Source: CAWHOW01 sp050013795 (GTDB lineage Bacteria > Bacteroidota > Bacteroidia > Bacteroidales > CG2-30-32-10). Taken from it: a stretch of DNA of 27,952 nt. A program made the translations under genes and the position numbers. The DNA is taken from the NCBI GenBank assembly GCA_050013795.1, contig JBEKEO010000026.1, positions 1-27,952 on the forward strand, written 5' to 3'. Shown here piece after piece: positions 8,309-16,808 of this stretch. Within the stretch, counting starts at the first letter, position 1. Each line of letters opens with the position of its first letter. The notes beneath the pieces are model-generated. The model did no database searches. It saw only the letters and a list, made by a program, of their open reading frames with translations, and was not told the DNA's origin.

Positions 8309-8629
8309 ATGGCATTAGAATTCACAGACGCTAATTTTGAAGAACTGGTTGTGAAATCAGAAAAACCGGTATTGGTAGACTTTTGGGCTGAATGGTGCGG
8401 TCCGTGCAGAATGATAACCCCACTGGTTGAAGAACTCGCAAAAGACTATGAAGGCAAAGTGGTGATAGGCAAAGTTGATGTTGACAGTAACCCCGGTATA
8501 TCTTCCAAGTATGGCATACGCAATATCCCCACTATACTATTTTTCAAACAAGGACAAATTGCTGATAAGCAGGTGGGCGCCGTTCCTAAGAACAAACTTG
8601 CAGAAAAGCTGGATGCTTTGCTGAAATAA
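8309..8629 (+). CDS. trxA: Thioredoxin
   Basis: A 106-residue classical thioredoxin, the general cytoplasmic disulfide reductant recycled by thioredoxin reductase. The active site is WAEWCGPC with Cys30 and Cys33. Other hallmarks are the buried VDFWA before it, KVDVDSNPGISSKYGIRNIPT with the conserved cis-Pro, and the C-terminal glycine-containing VGAVPKNKL. I place the start at the ATG at 8309 (MALEFTDANF), because the frame's upstream TTG at 8291 lies inside the -7 promoter element and would add an unusual Lys-rich leader. No signal peptide. It is followed by an array of 21-bp dyad repeats instead of a simple terminator. Confidence 0.96.
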   Translation: MALEFTDANFEELVVKSEKPVLVDFWAEWCGPCRMITPLVEELAKDYEGKVVIGKVDVDSNPGISSKYGIRNIPTILFFKQGQIADKQVGAVPKNKLAEKLDALLK

Positions 8630-8638
8630 TACAGCAGG

Positions 8639-8827
8639 TCAATATTATGTAGTTTCAAATCAATACTGCATAGTTTCAACTCAAAACTAAGTAATTACTA
8701 GACCGCGTTATGTAATTTTGCATTGAGACTTGACAATCTCATGATGGGATTACGCAATCCTAAGTTAGGATTAAACAATCCTAAGTTAAGATTGCACAAT
8801 CCCACGTTAGGATTGTCCAATCTCGTT
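8639..8827. repeat. Array A: nine 21-bp units, each with a central inverted repeat
   Basis: Nine head-to-tail 21-bp units begin at 8639, 8660, 8681, 8702, 8723, 8744, 8765, 8786 and 8807. Sequence identity between distant units is low, but each has a dyad centred between columns 10 and 11. The best is the unit at 8765: TTAGGATT, loop AAAC, AATCCTAA. Neighbours keep pairing with other bases: GAGA with TCTC (8723), GGGATT with AATCCT (8744), GATTG with CAATC (8786 and 8807), ACT with AGT (8660). The first four units have short AT-rich dyads and the last five longer GC-containing ones. A 66-codon open frame over the array (8723-8923) exists only because 21 is a multiple of three. No spacer-repeat structure, so not CRISPR. 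Confidence 0.75.
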
Positions 8828-8894
8828 CTGATAATATTTACTTTCGCTGTAAATAATTTCCCCTTTTTTAATGATGCAGGGAAGAATAATGTTG

Positions 8895-8902
8895 TAATTT
8901 TG
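8895..8902 (+). promoter_or_regulatory. -7 element upstream of the DUF58 gene
   Basis: TAATTTTG matches TAnnTTTG exactly, 43 bp before the proposed TTG start. No convincing -33 box is seen. It lies downstream of the dyad array, so this gene can be transcribed independently of trxA. Confidence 0.45.
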
Positions 8903-8945
8903 GGGAGAAATATGAATAGGTAAAATAAATAACATTAGCATTCAT

Positions 8946-9881
8946 TTGGAACAGCCATTAAACCATAAGGAAATTGAACAATTCGGCAACCTTGAGCTTA
9001 TTGCAAGGCAGGTGGTGGAAGGCTTTATTACAGGGCTGCATAAAAGTCCCTTTCATGGTTTTTCTGTAGAGTTTGCCGAACACAGGCTATATAATAAAGG
9101 CGAATCAACCCGCCATATCGACTGGAAACTGTTCGGACGCACAGAAAAGCTTTTTGTAAAGCGCTTTGAAGAAGAGACCAACCTCCGTTGCCAGATCATC
9201 ATTGATAATTCTTCTTCCATGTATTACCCGGAAGAAACAAATCCCGGCAAAGGAAAATTCAATAAAATCTCTTTTTCTGTTTATTGCGCTGCAGCTTTGA
9301 TATACCTGCTAAAGAAACAGCGCGATGCTGTTGGGGTAAGTCTTTTCTCTAATAAGGTCGATCTGCATACCCTTTCCAAATCAAGCGCCATGCACCACCG
9401 CATGCTTTATGCCGAACTGGAGAAACTTCTTGGCAGGATAAAAACAGAAAAGCCCAGGCAAACCAATGCCACTGAAGCCTTGCATTACCTTGCCGACAAT
9501 ATCCACAAGCGTTCGCTGGTGGTAATATTCAGCGATATGATGGATAATTCCGACAGGTCGAAAGAACTGCTGTCGTCATTGCAGCATTTGCGTCACAACA
9601 AGCACGAAGTGATACTTTTTCATGTAGTGGATAAATCAAAGGAAATGGATTTTGAATTCGAGAACCGTCCCTATAAATTCATCGACCTTGAAACCGGAGA
9701 AGAACTGAAACTCCACCCTAATGAAATAAAGGATCACTATAAAAAATCAATGTCCGATTATAAGAACCTTATCAAATTAAAGTGCGGGCAGTATCATGTT
9801 GATTTTGTGGAAGCCGATGTGAACGAGGGTTTCCGCGAAGTGCTCCTCCCCTACCTGTTAAAAAGAGAAAAGCTTTATTGA
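8946..9881 (+). CDS. DUF58 domain protein with vWA-like fold
   Basis: A 311-residue DUF58 protein. The DUF58 signature is clear: FHGFSVEFAEHRLYNKGEST (36-55) followed by RHIDWKLFGRTEKLFVKRFE, then DNSSSM (87-92), a MIDAS-like DxSxS of a von Willebrand A fold. The family usually sits beside a MoxR AAA+ ATPase and Bat membrane proteins in Bacteroidota and is thought to be a metal-dependent protein-binding module; no MoxR or Bat gene is in this window. It has no transmembrane segment. The start is TTG: no ATG lies in frame after the upstream stop, and MEQPLNHKEIEQFGNLEL fits the usual family N-terminus. valS follows after 42 bp with its own -7 element. Confidence 0.85.
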   Translation: MEQPLNHKEIEQFGNLELIARQVVEGFITGLHKSPFHGFSVEFAEHRLYNKGESTRHIDWKLFGRTEKLFVKRFEEETNLRCQIIIDNSSSMYYPEETNPGKGKFNKISFSVYCAAALIYLLKKQRDAVGVSLFSNKVDLHTLSKSSAMHHRMLYAELEKLLGRIKTEKPRQTNATEALHYLADNIHKRSLVVIFSDMMDNSDRSKELLSSLQHLRHNKHEVILFHVVDKSKEMDFEFENRPYKFIDLETGEELKLHPNEIKDHYKKSMSDYKNLIKLKCGQYHVDFVEADVNEGFREVLLPYLLKREKLY

Positions 9882-9891
9882 TTGTTTTTCC

Positions 9892-9899
9892 TAACTTTG
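9892..9899 (+). promoter_or_regulatory. -7 element of valS promoter
   Basis: TAACTTTG is an exact TAnnTTTG match 24 bp before the valS ATG, giving a leader of roughly 17 bases. No -33 box at good spacing was found. Confidence 0.45.
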
Positions 9900-9923
9900 C
9901 CTAAATTTTGAACTGCCAGACTG

Positions 9924-12557
9924 ATGGAAATAGCAAGCAAATACGATCCCTCTAAAGTTGAGGATAAGTGGTATAAATACTGGAATGAGAATAAATTTTT
10001 TCGCTCGGTTCCGGATGAACGTGAGCCTTATTGTATTGTTATCCCACCTCCCAATGTTACAGGAGTGCTTCACATGGGTCACATGCTTAACAATACCATA
10101 CAGGATATTTTTGTTCGCCGGGCACGCATGCTTGGTAAAAATGCTCTCTGGTTACCGGGAACCGACCATGCTTCCATTGCTACCGAAGCAAGGGTTGTAA
10201 ATAAACTTAAAGAAGAAGGCATCAGCAAAAAGGATATTTCACGAGAGGAATTTCTGAAACATGCATGGGAGTGGACAAACAAGCATGGGGGAATCATACT
10301 TGAACAACTGAAGAAGTTAGGTGCATCCTGCGATTGGGAACGTACCTGCTTTACTATGGATGAAAAATTATCAGAATCTGTTCTAAGGGTTTTTGTTGAC
10401 CTGTTTGATAAAGGACTTATATATCGCGGTGTCCGTATGGTTAACTGGGATCCCAAAGCATTGACCGCAGTTTCGGATGAAGAAGTAAATTATAAAGAAG
10501 TAAATTCTAAATTATATTACGTCCGTTATCGTATAGAAGGTACAACTGACGAATGGATAACAATTGCAACAACCCGTCCTGAAACAATTCTGGGCGATAC
10601 TGCAATCTGTGTACATCCTGAAGATGACAGGTATAAGAGTTTTAAAGGCAAACGCGCGCTAGTACCTCTAATTAATCGCTCTATCCCGATAATATATGAT
10701 GAGTATGTAGAGCGTGAATTCGGAACAGGTGCTTTGAAAGTAACTCCTGCTCATGATATCAACGATTACAATCTTGGCATCAAACATAAACTTACAACCA
10801 TAGATATCTTCAACGATAATGGTACATTGAATGAGAAAGCGGAAATATTGATAGGGGAAGACCGATTTATAGCAAGAAAGAAAATGGTTGATCTTTTGAA
10901 AGAGAAAGAGCAACTGGTAAAGGTTGAAGACATTGTAAACAAAGTGGGTTATTCCGAAAGGACCGATGAAGTAATAGAACCCAAACTCTCCATGCAATGG
11001 TTCATGAAAATGGCAGAGCTTGCCAAACCTGCACTGGATGTGGTAATGGACGATACTATTAAATTTCATCCTGCTAAGTTTAAAAACACATACAAGCACT
11101 GGATGGAAAATGTAAAGGACTGGTGCATTTCACGTCAGTTATGGTGGGGGCATCGCATTCCTGCATACTATCTGCCAAACGGAGAAATCGTTGCTGCATT
11201 ATCTTTGGAAGAAGCGAAGAAAAAAGCAAAGGCAAAATTCAATATTGATTTTAATATCGGTGAAATCAGGCAGGATGAAGATGTGCTTGACACCTGGTTC
11301 TCTTCATGGTTGTGGCCTGTTTCAGTATTTGATGGAATTAACAAACCCGACAATCCTGATATAAAATATTATTATCCAACCAATGATCTTATTACTGCTC
11401 CCGAAATTCTTTTCTTTTGGGTGGCACGCATGATAATGGCAGGGTTGGAATACCGTAAAGATATTCCTTTTAGAAATGTATATCTTACTGGTATTGTCCG
11501 TGACAAGCAGGGGCGCAAAATGTCTAAATCACTTGGCAATTCACCTGATCCTATTGAACTGATGGAAAAGTATAGTGCCGATGGTGTTCGTATTGGCATG
11601 CTATTCAGTTCACCTGCAGGAAACGATTTGCTATTTGATGAAGCTTTATGTGAGCAGGGACGTAACTTCTGCAATAAAATCTGGAATGCTTTCCGTTTAA
11701 TTAAAGGATGGGAATTTGACGATAAGCTTAAACAACCGGATTCTTCTAAGATTGCCATTGACTGGTTCAATGCAAAACTAAGTGCGGAAATTGAAGTTAT
11801 TAACGAGAATTTTGACAAATACAGGGTTTCAGATGCACTGATGAGTGTATATAAACTTGTATGGGATGATTTCTGTTCGTGGTTCCTCGAAATGATCAAG
11901 CCTGCTTACGAGCAGCCTATTGATAAAACTACTTTAGAAACTACAATCGGGATTTTCGAAAAACTCCTTAAGCTGCTTCACCCTTTCATGCCCTTCATTA
12001 CAGAAGAACTTTACCACCTTATTTCAGAAAGAAAAGAAAAAGAAAGTATTATGTATGCATCGCTACCAGGTGTAGGGGAAAAAGATGAACGCATACTTGC
12101 CAAATTCGATCTGGCCAAGGATGTGATCATGGAAGTTAGAAATGTTAGAGCTCAGAAGAACATTCCGAACAAGGAAACAATTAAGCTATCCATAAAGAAG
12201 AATTATAAAGAGCAAGCTGATCTTACCTTCGATGCTCTTGCCTGCAAACTCTGCAATCTGGAATCACTGGATTATGTAGATAAAAAAGTTGAAGGTGCTT
12301 TTACTTTTGTAGTGAGAAATACTGAATTCTATATTCCGGTCACCAATAATTTTAATGCAGAAGAGGAAATTAAAAAGCTGACAGAAGAACTCAATTATAC
12401 CAAAGGCTTCCTGAAAAGTGTGCTAAAGAAACTCAGCAATACGAATTTTGTAAATAATGCTGCATCAATTGTAGTTGAAGCCGAGCGTAAGAAGCAAGCC
12501 GATGCTGAAGCTAAAATAAAAGTGATTGAAGAACAGATAAGGGGATTGAAGAAATAA
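9924..12557 (+). CDS. valS: Valyl-tRNA synthetase
   Basis: A complete 877-residue class Ia synthetase that charges tRNA-Val. The HIGH motif is HMGH (50-53) in PPPNVTGVLHMGHMLNN. The CP1 editing domain includes the TTRPETILGDTA segment and a GTGALKVTPAHD motif near 270, which belongs to the site that clears mischarged Thr. WCISRQLWWGHRIPAYY is diagnostic of ValRS. The KMSKS loop is KMSKSLGN starting at 532. The anticodon-binding helical domain follows, and the C-terminal 70 residues form the coiled-coil arm typical of ValRS (EEEIKKLTEELNYTKGFLKS and similar). It ends 23 bp from the convergent lipoprotein gene, too little space for a large terminator. Confidence 0.97.
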   Translation: MEIASKYDPSKVEDKWYKYWNENKFFRSVPDEREPYCIVIPPPNVTGVLHMGHMLNNTIQDIFVRRARMLGKNALWLPGTDHASIATEARVVNKLKEEGISKKDISREEFLKHAWEWTNKHGGIILEQLKKLGASCDWERTCFTMDEKLSESVLRVFVDLFDKGLIYRGVRMVNWDPKALTAVSDEEVNYKEVNSKLYYVRYRIEGTTDEWITIATTRPETILGDTAICVHPEDDRYKSFKGKRALVPLINRSIPIIYDEYVEREFGTGALKVTPAHDINDYNLGIKHKLTTIDIFNDNGTLNEKAEILIGEDRFIARKKMVDLLKEKEQLVKVEDIVNKVGYSERTDEVIEPKLSMQWFMKMAELAKPALDVVMDDTIKFHPAKFKNTYKHWMENVKDWCISRQLWWGHRIPAYYLPNGEIVAALSLEEAKKKAKAKFNIDFNIGEIRQDEDVLDTWFSSWLWPVSVFDGINKPDNPDIKYYYPTNDLITAPEILFFWVARMIMAGLEYRKDIPFRNVYLTGIVRDKQGRKMSKSLGNSPDPIELMEKYSADGVRIGMLFSSPAGNDLLFDEALCEQGRNFCNKIWNAFRLIKGWEFDDKLKQPDSSKIAIDWFNAKLSAEIEVINENFDKYRVSDALMSVYKLVWDDFCSWFLEMIKPAYEQPIDKTTLETTIGIFEKLLKLLHPFMPFITEELYHLISERKEKESIMYASLPGVGEKDERILAKFDLAKDVIMEVRNVRAQKNIPNKETIKLSIKKNYKEQADLTFDALACKLCNLESLDYVDKKVEGAFTFVVRNTEFYIPVTNNFNAEEEIKKLTEELNYTKGFLKSVLKKLSNTNFVNNAASIVVEAERKKQADAEAKIKVIEEQIRGLKK

Positions 12558-12580
12558 CTATCTTTTATATTTTAAGAAAG

Positions 12581-13135
12581 TCATGGAGAATTCTTTTTCT
12601 TCTTATAATCATCTTTTAATTGTATGTATAGCTCTTTGCAAGCATTATCTGTACACCTTGTTATTTGTACTTTTCCGTCGGTAATTTTCGCCCTGATCTT
12701 ATGCTTAGTTACTACTTGTCTATTAATAACAAGAGCGACTTTTTTATTCAGGTACTTTTCTGTAAAACTTGTCAGTTTTTTACTTGCTGAATCAGCTAAG
12801 GTAAGAAATAATTTTACTTTTTTATCCGGTTGAATTGTACTATCTGGTTCTGAAACTAATTCAAGAGGAACAAAATCGCCAGTGTCGATTTCGAGTTTTA
12901 AAGGTTCTCCCTTAAGTTTTTTATTCAGGAAATTTGGATTCACTGAAATGATTATTCCTTTTCCCGCTTGAATATTTGTTGTATCTTTAAATTCGTTCAA
13001 AATAAGATATAAACCATCTTGTATTTTTGATTTTACAATTACTTTATCATTACACTTCTGATTATTTTCAGGTGAATTGCATTGCACAAGTATAATTGAT
13101 AATACTAGCATAAAAAAGAATTTAGCATATTTCAT
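12581..13135 (-). CDS. Lipoprotein with a SecDF P1-head-like domain
   Basis: A 184-residue lipoprotein: a hydrophobic stretch of residues 5-18 ends in LVQC, with Cys19 as the lipidated residue. The second half, about 95-175, resembles the head subdomain of the first periplasmic domain of SecD: a TLADSASKKLTSFTEKYLNK helix, then KKVALVINRQVVTKHKIRAKI and DGKVQIT, close to the SecD pattern of a strand 'AIVxDGxVxSAPxI' followed by 'GxxQITG'. No transmembrane bundle is present, so it is not SecD itself. Small proteins with this domain alone occur in Bacteroidota and are uncharacterised. Two cysteines in CTDNAC (161-166) could form a disulfide. It lies alone between convergent valS and upstream selD. 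Confidence 0.6.
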   Translation of the reverse strand: MKYAKFFFMLVLSIILVQCNSPENNQKCNDKVIVKSKIQDGLYLILNEFKDTTNIQAGKGIIISVNPNFLNKKLKGEPLKLEIDTGDFVPLELVSEPDSTIQPDKKVKLFLTLADSASKKLTSFTEKYLNKKVALVINRQVVTKHKIRAKITDGKVQITRCTDNACKELYIQLKDDYKKKKNSP

Positions 13136-13205
13136 GATTTTAGATTTTATTTAATGAATAAATTACATGGATAAAATTAATAATAATATACCAACATTGA
13201 GTATT

Positions 13206-14237
13206 TTATTCAACAGATATCAATTCTTTTCTTCTTTCTGTAAGGTATCCGAATGGAAGTGCTTTAATATTGTTTTGTTCAAGAATCTTTTCAACTTCCG
13301 CACAATTATTTCCATCAACAGCAATAAGCAATCCACCGCTGGTTTGAGGATCGCAGAGTATTGTTTTATTATCCTCATTTTTCAAATGGATTGATGAACC
13401 GTAGCTATTCCAGTTCCTTTGTGTACCTCCGGGAATGCATTTATTCATAATATATTCATCAAGCACATTTATCTTAGGAACCTTTGCAAATTCAATCATG
13501 GCCGACAAACCACTGCCTTCGCACATTTCCGCAAGATGTCCCAGCAACCCGAAGCCGGTAACATCAGTCATTGCCATTACTGCCTTAAGTGAAGATAACT
13601 CCATTCCTATTTTGTTTAATGTTTTCATTATTTCAGGCGCAATATGTGCATGTTCTTTTGTAAGCAGTCCTTTTTTCTGTGCAGTTGTCAGTATGCCCAC
13701 TCCAAGCGGTTTGGTGAGATATAAACGACATCCTTTAGTAGCTGTATCATTTCTCTTTAACTTTGAAATTTCAACTTGTCCTGTAACAGCAAGCCCGAAG
13801 ATAGGTTCAAGGCTGTCAATGCTATGCCCCCCTGCAATGATGATCCCTGCATCTTTACATGCCTGCCGTCCTCCATCAAGCACTTGTTGAGCAATTTCAG
13901 TGGGTATTTTATTTATTGGCCATCCAAGTATTGCAATAGCCAGTAACGGTTTACCACCCATAGCATATATATCACTGATCGCATTGGTTGCGGCAATTCT
14001 ACCATAAGTAAAAGGGTCGTCAACAATAGGCATGAAAAAATCAGTAGTACTTATTATTGCAGTTCCATCGCCCATATCATAAACAGCAGCATCGTCGCGG
14101 GATTCGTTTCCTACTAAAAGCTTTATATCTGTTATGGAATCAATTTTGCTTTTCAAAATTGTGGTAAGCACTGAGGGCGATATTTTACAGCCACAACCTG
14201 CACCATGGCTGTATTGGGTAAGTTTTATTTCATTCAT
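13206..14237 (-). CDS. selD: Selenide, water dikinase (selenophosphate synthase)
   Basis: Makes selenophosphate from selenide and ATP, the selenium donor for selenouridine and selenocysteine. The 343-residue protein opens LTQYSHGAGCGCKISP, where Cys15 and Lys18 line up with the catalytic Cys17 and Lys20 of E. coli SelD. The enzyme therefore uses cysteine instead of selenocysteine at this site. Later motifs include the DDAAVYDMGDG and TTDFFMPIVDDP metal/ATP-binding loops, TDVTGFGLLGHLAEM near 225 and CDPQTSGGLL near 308. It overlaps the upstream mnmH gene by 8 bp, so the two are co-translated. No selA, selB or Sec tRNA gene is in this window. Confidence 0.96.
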   Translation of the reverse strand: MNEIKLTQYSHGAGCGCKISPSVLTTILKSKIDSITDIKLLVGNESRDDAAVYDMGDGTAIISTTDFFMPIVDDPFTYGRIAATNAISDIYAMGGKPLLAIAILGWPINKIPTEIAQQVLDGGRQACKDAGIIIAGGHSIDSLEPIFGLAVTGQVEISKLKRNDTATKGCRLYLTKPLGVGILTTAQKKGLLTKEHAHIAPEIMKTLNKIGMELSSLKAVMAMTDVTGFGLLGHLAEMCEGSGLSAMIEFAKVPKINVLDEYIMNKCIPGGTQRNWNSYGSSIHLKNEDNKTILCDPQTSGGLLIAVDGNNCAEVEKILEQNNIKALPFGYLTERRKELISVE

Positions 14238-15267
14238 AGCTCGCTGATTCTATATATTTTTTAAGAAATTTTGCATTTTCATAATGATTAACCTTTTCTA
14301 ACTTCAGCGTATATATGTTTTTACTGTTCCTGTGTGAAAGGACTTCCTTGTATGCCTTATCATAATAATTAAGAGTTATCATGGCAACTTTGAAATAATT
14401 TTCCTTCTCTAGAAATTCAATTGCAGCTTTAGTATTCTGATCACCCAGTCTTTTTGATATTTTTCTTAAAGCATCTGCCAATGCTTGCTTATCGATATTT
14501 GCATATTCGCTGACAAGAAACTTTGCACGTTCTTCTTTAGGAATATCAAGGAAAAAAAGAGGAGCATCACACATTTTTTCATAAAGTGCATTGGGTAAAT
14601 TTACACTTCCTATACTGAAGCTTTCATCTTCAAGTAATATATATTTTGAGAAATTCAATTTATTCCATTCATGGAAAAGGTTGTTTTCAAATTGTTCCGA
14701 TGAAGGCTGTTGCATCTGCCCAATTCCACCAAAAGCAGAGCCTTTATGATTGGCAATAGCTTCAAGGTCGATAACCTGCATACCATCTTCACGAAGTTGC
14801 TTTAGTATCTCTGTTTTACCACTTCCGGTATAGCCACCTATAATTATAAGTTTTACTTCTTTATTAAATGATTGAAGGACATAATTTCGATATGACTTAT
14901 ACCCTCCGGTAATTAAATACACTTTATTAAAACCATGAGATAATAAGTGTTCGGCAAATGCATGGCTTCTCATCCCGCCACGCCAACAATGAACAGCTAC
15001 CTCTTTTTGCGGTGCTATTTTCTCAGATTCAATAATAAAATCTTCAAGTTTAGGTTGGATATATTCATATCCAAGTTTCAATGCTTTTTCCTGCGATTGC
15101 TTAGCATAAACGGTTCCAATATGAGCTCTTTCCTCATTAGAAAAAAGAGGTATGTTATGCGCGAATGGAACATGTCCTTTCTGAAACTCAAGAGGACTAC
15201 GGACGTCTATAACAGGAATATTATTTAGATGTGAAAAGTATTCTTCTATTGATATTTCTGAAATCAT
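14230..15267 (-). CDS. mnmH: tRNA 2-selenouridine synthase
   Basis: A 345-residue MnmH (SelU/YbbB), which replaces the 2-thio sulfur of wobble uridine in tRNAs for Lys, Glu and Gln with selenium, using selenophosphate and a geranylated intermediate. The N-terminal rhodanese domain holds the catalytic loop VHCWRGGMRS with Cys94. The C-terminal P-loop domain begins with IIIGGYTGSGKTEIL, Walker A at about 144-152. Length and domain order match the E. coli enzyme. The gene overlaps selD by 8 bp, coupling donor synthesis with its use. The MFS gene ends 40 bp upstream and could be on the same transcript; a weak TAGATTTT lies between them. Confidence 0.95.
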   Translation of the reverse strand: MISEISIEEYFSHLNNIPVIDVRSPLEFQKGHVPFAHNIPLFSNEERAHIGTVYAKQSQEKALKLGYEYIQPKLEDFIIESEKIAPQKEVAVHCWRGGMRSHAFAEHLLSHGFNKVYLITGGYKSYRNYVLQSFNKEVKLIIIGGYTGSGKTEILKQLREDGMQVIDLEAIANHKGSAFGGIGQMQQPSSEQFENNLFHEWNKLNFSKYILLEDESFSIGSVNLPNALYEKMCDAPLFFLDIPKEERAKFLVSEYANIDKQALADALRKISKRLGDQNTKAAIEFLEKENYFKVAMITLNYYDKAYKEVLSHRNSKNIYTLKLEKVNHYENAKFLKKYIESASYE

Positions 15268-15307
15268 TAATTAATGAAAAGCCGCTAAATAAGTACTTTA
15301 AAATCTA

Positions 15308-16690
15308 TTATCTGAGTTTACCTCTTGCCAAAGATGCAAACACCCCGAGACTGCATAGAATAGTAAAAATGATAAATAAAATATGAATACTTTGAATGAA
15401 TTGCGGGAAATATTCCTGTGTAATTTTTACTTTTCCCAGTTGTATTCCGAAGATCATTGAAGCAATTCCCATGCTTATTGTTTGTCCAGTAAGGCGCATT
15501 GTGCCAACCGAAGCAGATGCTACTCCATAATATTTGCGATCGACTGAACTCATAATGGCATTAGTATTGGGAGAAGAAAATAAAGCAAACCCGATCCCTA
15601 TCACAAAAAGTGTAATTATAATATAACTGTTCGAGGTGCCATTGTCGAGAAAAATAAATGGAATTAAACCAAATACAGTAAGCGCCATTCCCATAGAAGC
15701 CACGATCTGTGGTTCAATTTTATCGGATAGTCTTCCCGCAACAGGAGAGAATAGTGTCATAGCAATAGGTTGTGCAAGTAATAAAAATCCAGCCTCCTGT
15801 GGGTTTAGTCCCTTTATATATTGCAGGTACAAACTAAGTAAATATCCTAGTGCGAAAGTCGCGCTGTAATTAATAAAAGCAGCAATGTTAGAAAAAACAA
15901 AAACCGTATTTCGCTTGAAATTACTCAATTCAAGGATAGGATATTTGACTTTATTCTGAATCTTTAGAAAAACAAAAAATAAAATAATTCCTGCGCAGAG
16001 AATTATAATTCCTTTTAAAGAAGGCAAAATTGAAAATCCGTACATTATACTTAGCAAACTGATCATATAAATGAAGGAACCGAAAAGATCAAATTTTTCA
16101 CCTTTGGTTTCAGTCCATTCAGCTTTGAGTTTCCATATTACAATAGGAATAAGGATGCAGCTTAAAATAACACATGCTAAAAAGACCGAACGCCATCCGA
16201 ACTGATGTGTAAGGATACCTCCGATAACAGGGCCTAGCGATAATCCCAGATAAGTTGAAGCGAGATTATATCCAAGAACTTTTCCTCTTTCATTAGCAGG
16301 AAATGCCGATGTAAGAATAGCTATAGCGGTACCAAAGATCATTGAGCCTCCAATGCCCTGTAAAGCTCGGGCAATAATAAGAGTCATCGCATCAGGTGCA
16401 ATTGCAGTAATAAAAGAACTTATTGCATAAACGATAATTCCTAATGCGTATATTTTTTTCCTGCCGTAAATATCGGCAAGTTTTCCGAACGGGACAAGAA
16501 ATACAGATGCCGTTAAAATATAAGCAGTGGCAATCCATCCGAGAACAACAGTGTCTGTAGAAAATTCTTTCGCAATTGATGGAAGTGCAATGTTTATTGA
16601 TGAAGCCATGAATGTTGTAAGAAATGCAGATAGCGTTGTTACAAATAAAGCTACGTTTTTGTTGATTGTATTGTTATTGGCTTCAGGCAT
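15308..16690 (-). CDS. MFS multidrug exporter, DHA2 (EmrB/QacA) type
   Basis: About 460 residues with many hydrophobic segments, consistent with 12-14 transmembrane helices of the drug:H+ antiporter-2 group. The first helix has the DHA2-like TTLSAFLTTFMASSINIALP. Motif A follows as GKLADIYGRKKIY. Motif C appears as GLSLGPVIGGIL in helix 5, a mark of MFS antiporters. A second motif-A-like loop, GRLSDKIEPQ, lies in the second half. I start at the ATG at 16688-16690 (MPEANNN), because the longer frame needs a TTG 21 bp upstream with no support. The substrate cannot be inferred. It lies 40 bp upstream of mnmH, but no functional link to selenium is evident. Confidence 0.88.
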   Translation of the reverse strand: MPEANNNTINKNVALFVTTLSAFLTTFMASSINIALPSIAKEFSTDTVVLGWIATAYILTASVFLVPFGKLADIYGRKKIYALGIIVYAISSFITAIAPDAMTLIIARALQGIGGSMIFGTAIAILTSAFPANERGKVLGYNLASTYLGLSLGPVIGGILTHQFGWRSVFLACVILSCILIPIVIWKLKAEWTETKGEKFDLFGSFIYMISLLSIMYGFSILPSLKGIIILCAGIILFFVFLKIQNKVKYPILELSNFKRNTVFVFSNIAAFINYSATFALGYLLSLYLQYIKGLNPQEAGFLLLAQPIAMTLFSPVAGRLSDKIEPQIVASMGMALTVFGLIPFIFLDNGTSNSYIIITLFVIGIGFALFSSPNTNAIMSSVDRKYYGVASASVGTMRLTGQTISMGIASMIFGIQLGKVKITQEYFPQFIQSIHILFIIFTILCSLGVFASLARGKLR

Positions 16691-16727
16691 ATTTATCAGG
16701 TTCTTAAACAAGAAACTCTTTTAATGT

Positions 16728-16808
16728 CTATAATACAGTCGTTTTACCTACTCCACATACAGAACCCGTAATCAGGATAATTTTTTTACTGAGACTTTTT
16801 TCAATAAC
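16728..16808 (-). pseudogene. Possible relic of a P-loop NTPase
   Basis: Directly after the thrB stop and in the same frame, 26 codons read VIEKSLSKKIILITGSVCGV followed by GKTTVL and then TAG. The strand-loop-GKTT pattern resembles the start of a P-loop NTPase, though one residue longer than a standard Walker A. Nothing recognisable continues after the stop. It may be a decayed gene end or chance; the stretch is too short to decide. Confidence 0.22.

Noticed and set aside
8639..8827. CRISPR array
   Set aside because: Units abut with no unique spacers, the 21-bp period is far too short, and no cas genes are present.
8723..8923. 66-codon frame with repeated LGLNNPK-like heptads over array A
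   Set aside because: The frame is open because the 21-bp unit is a multiple of three. It starts with TTG inside the array, has no ribosome site, and the dyad symmetry explains the sequence better.
16691..16711. TTG start of the MFS transporter at 16711
   Set aside because: The extra seven residues have no support; the ATG at 16690 is preferred.
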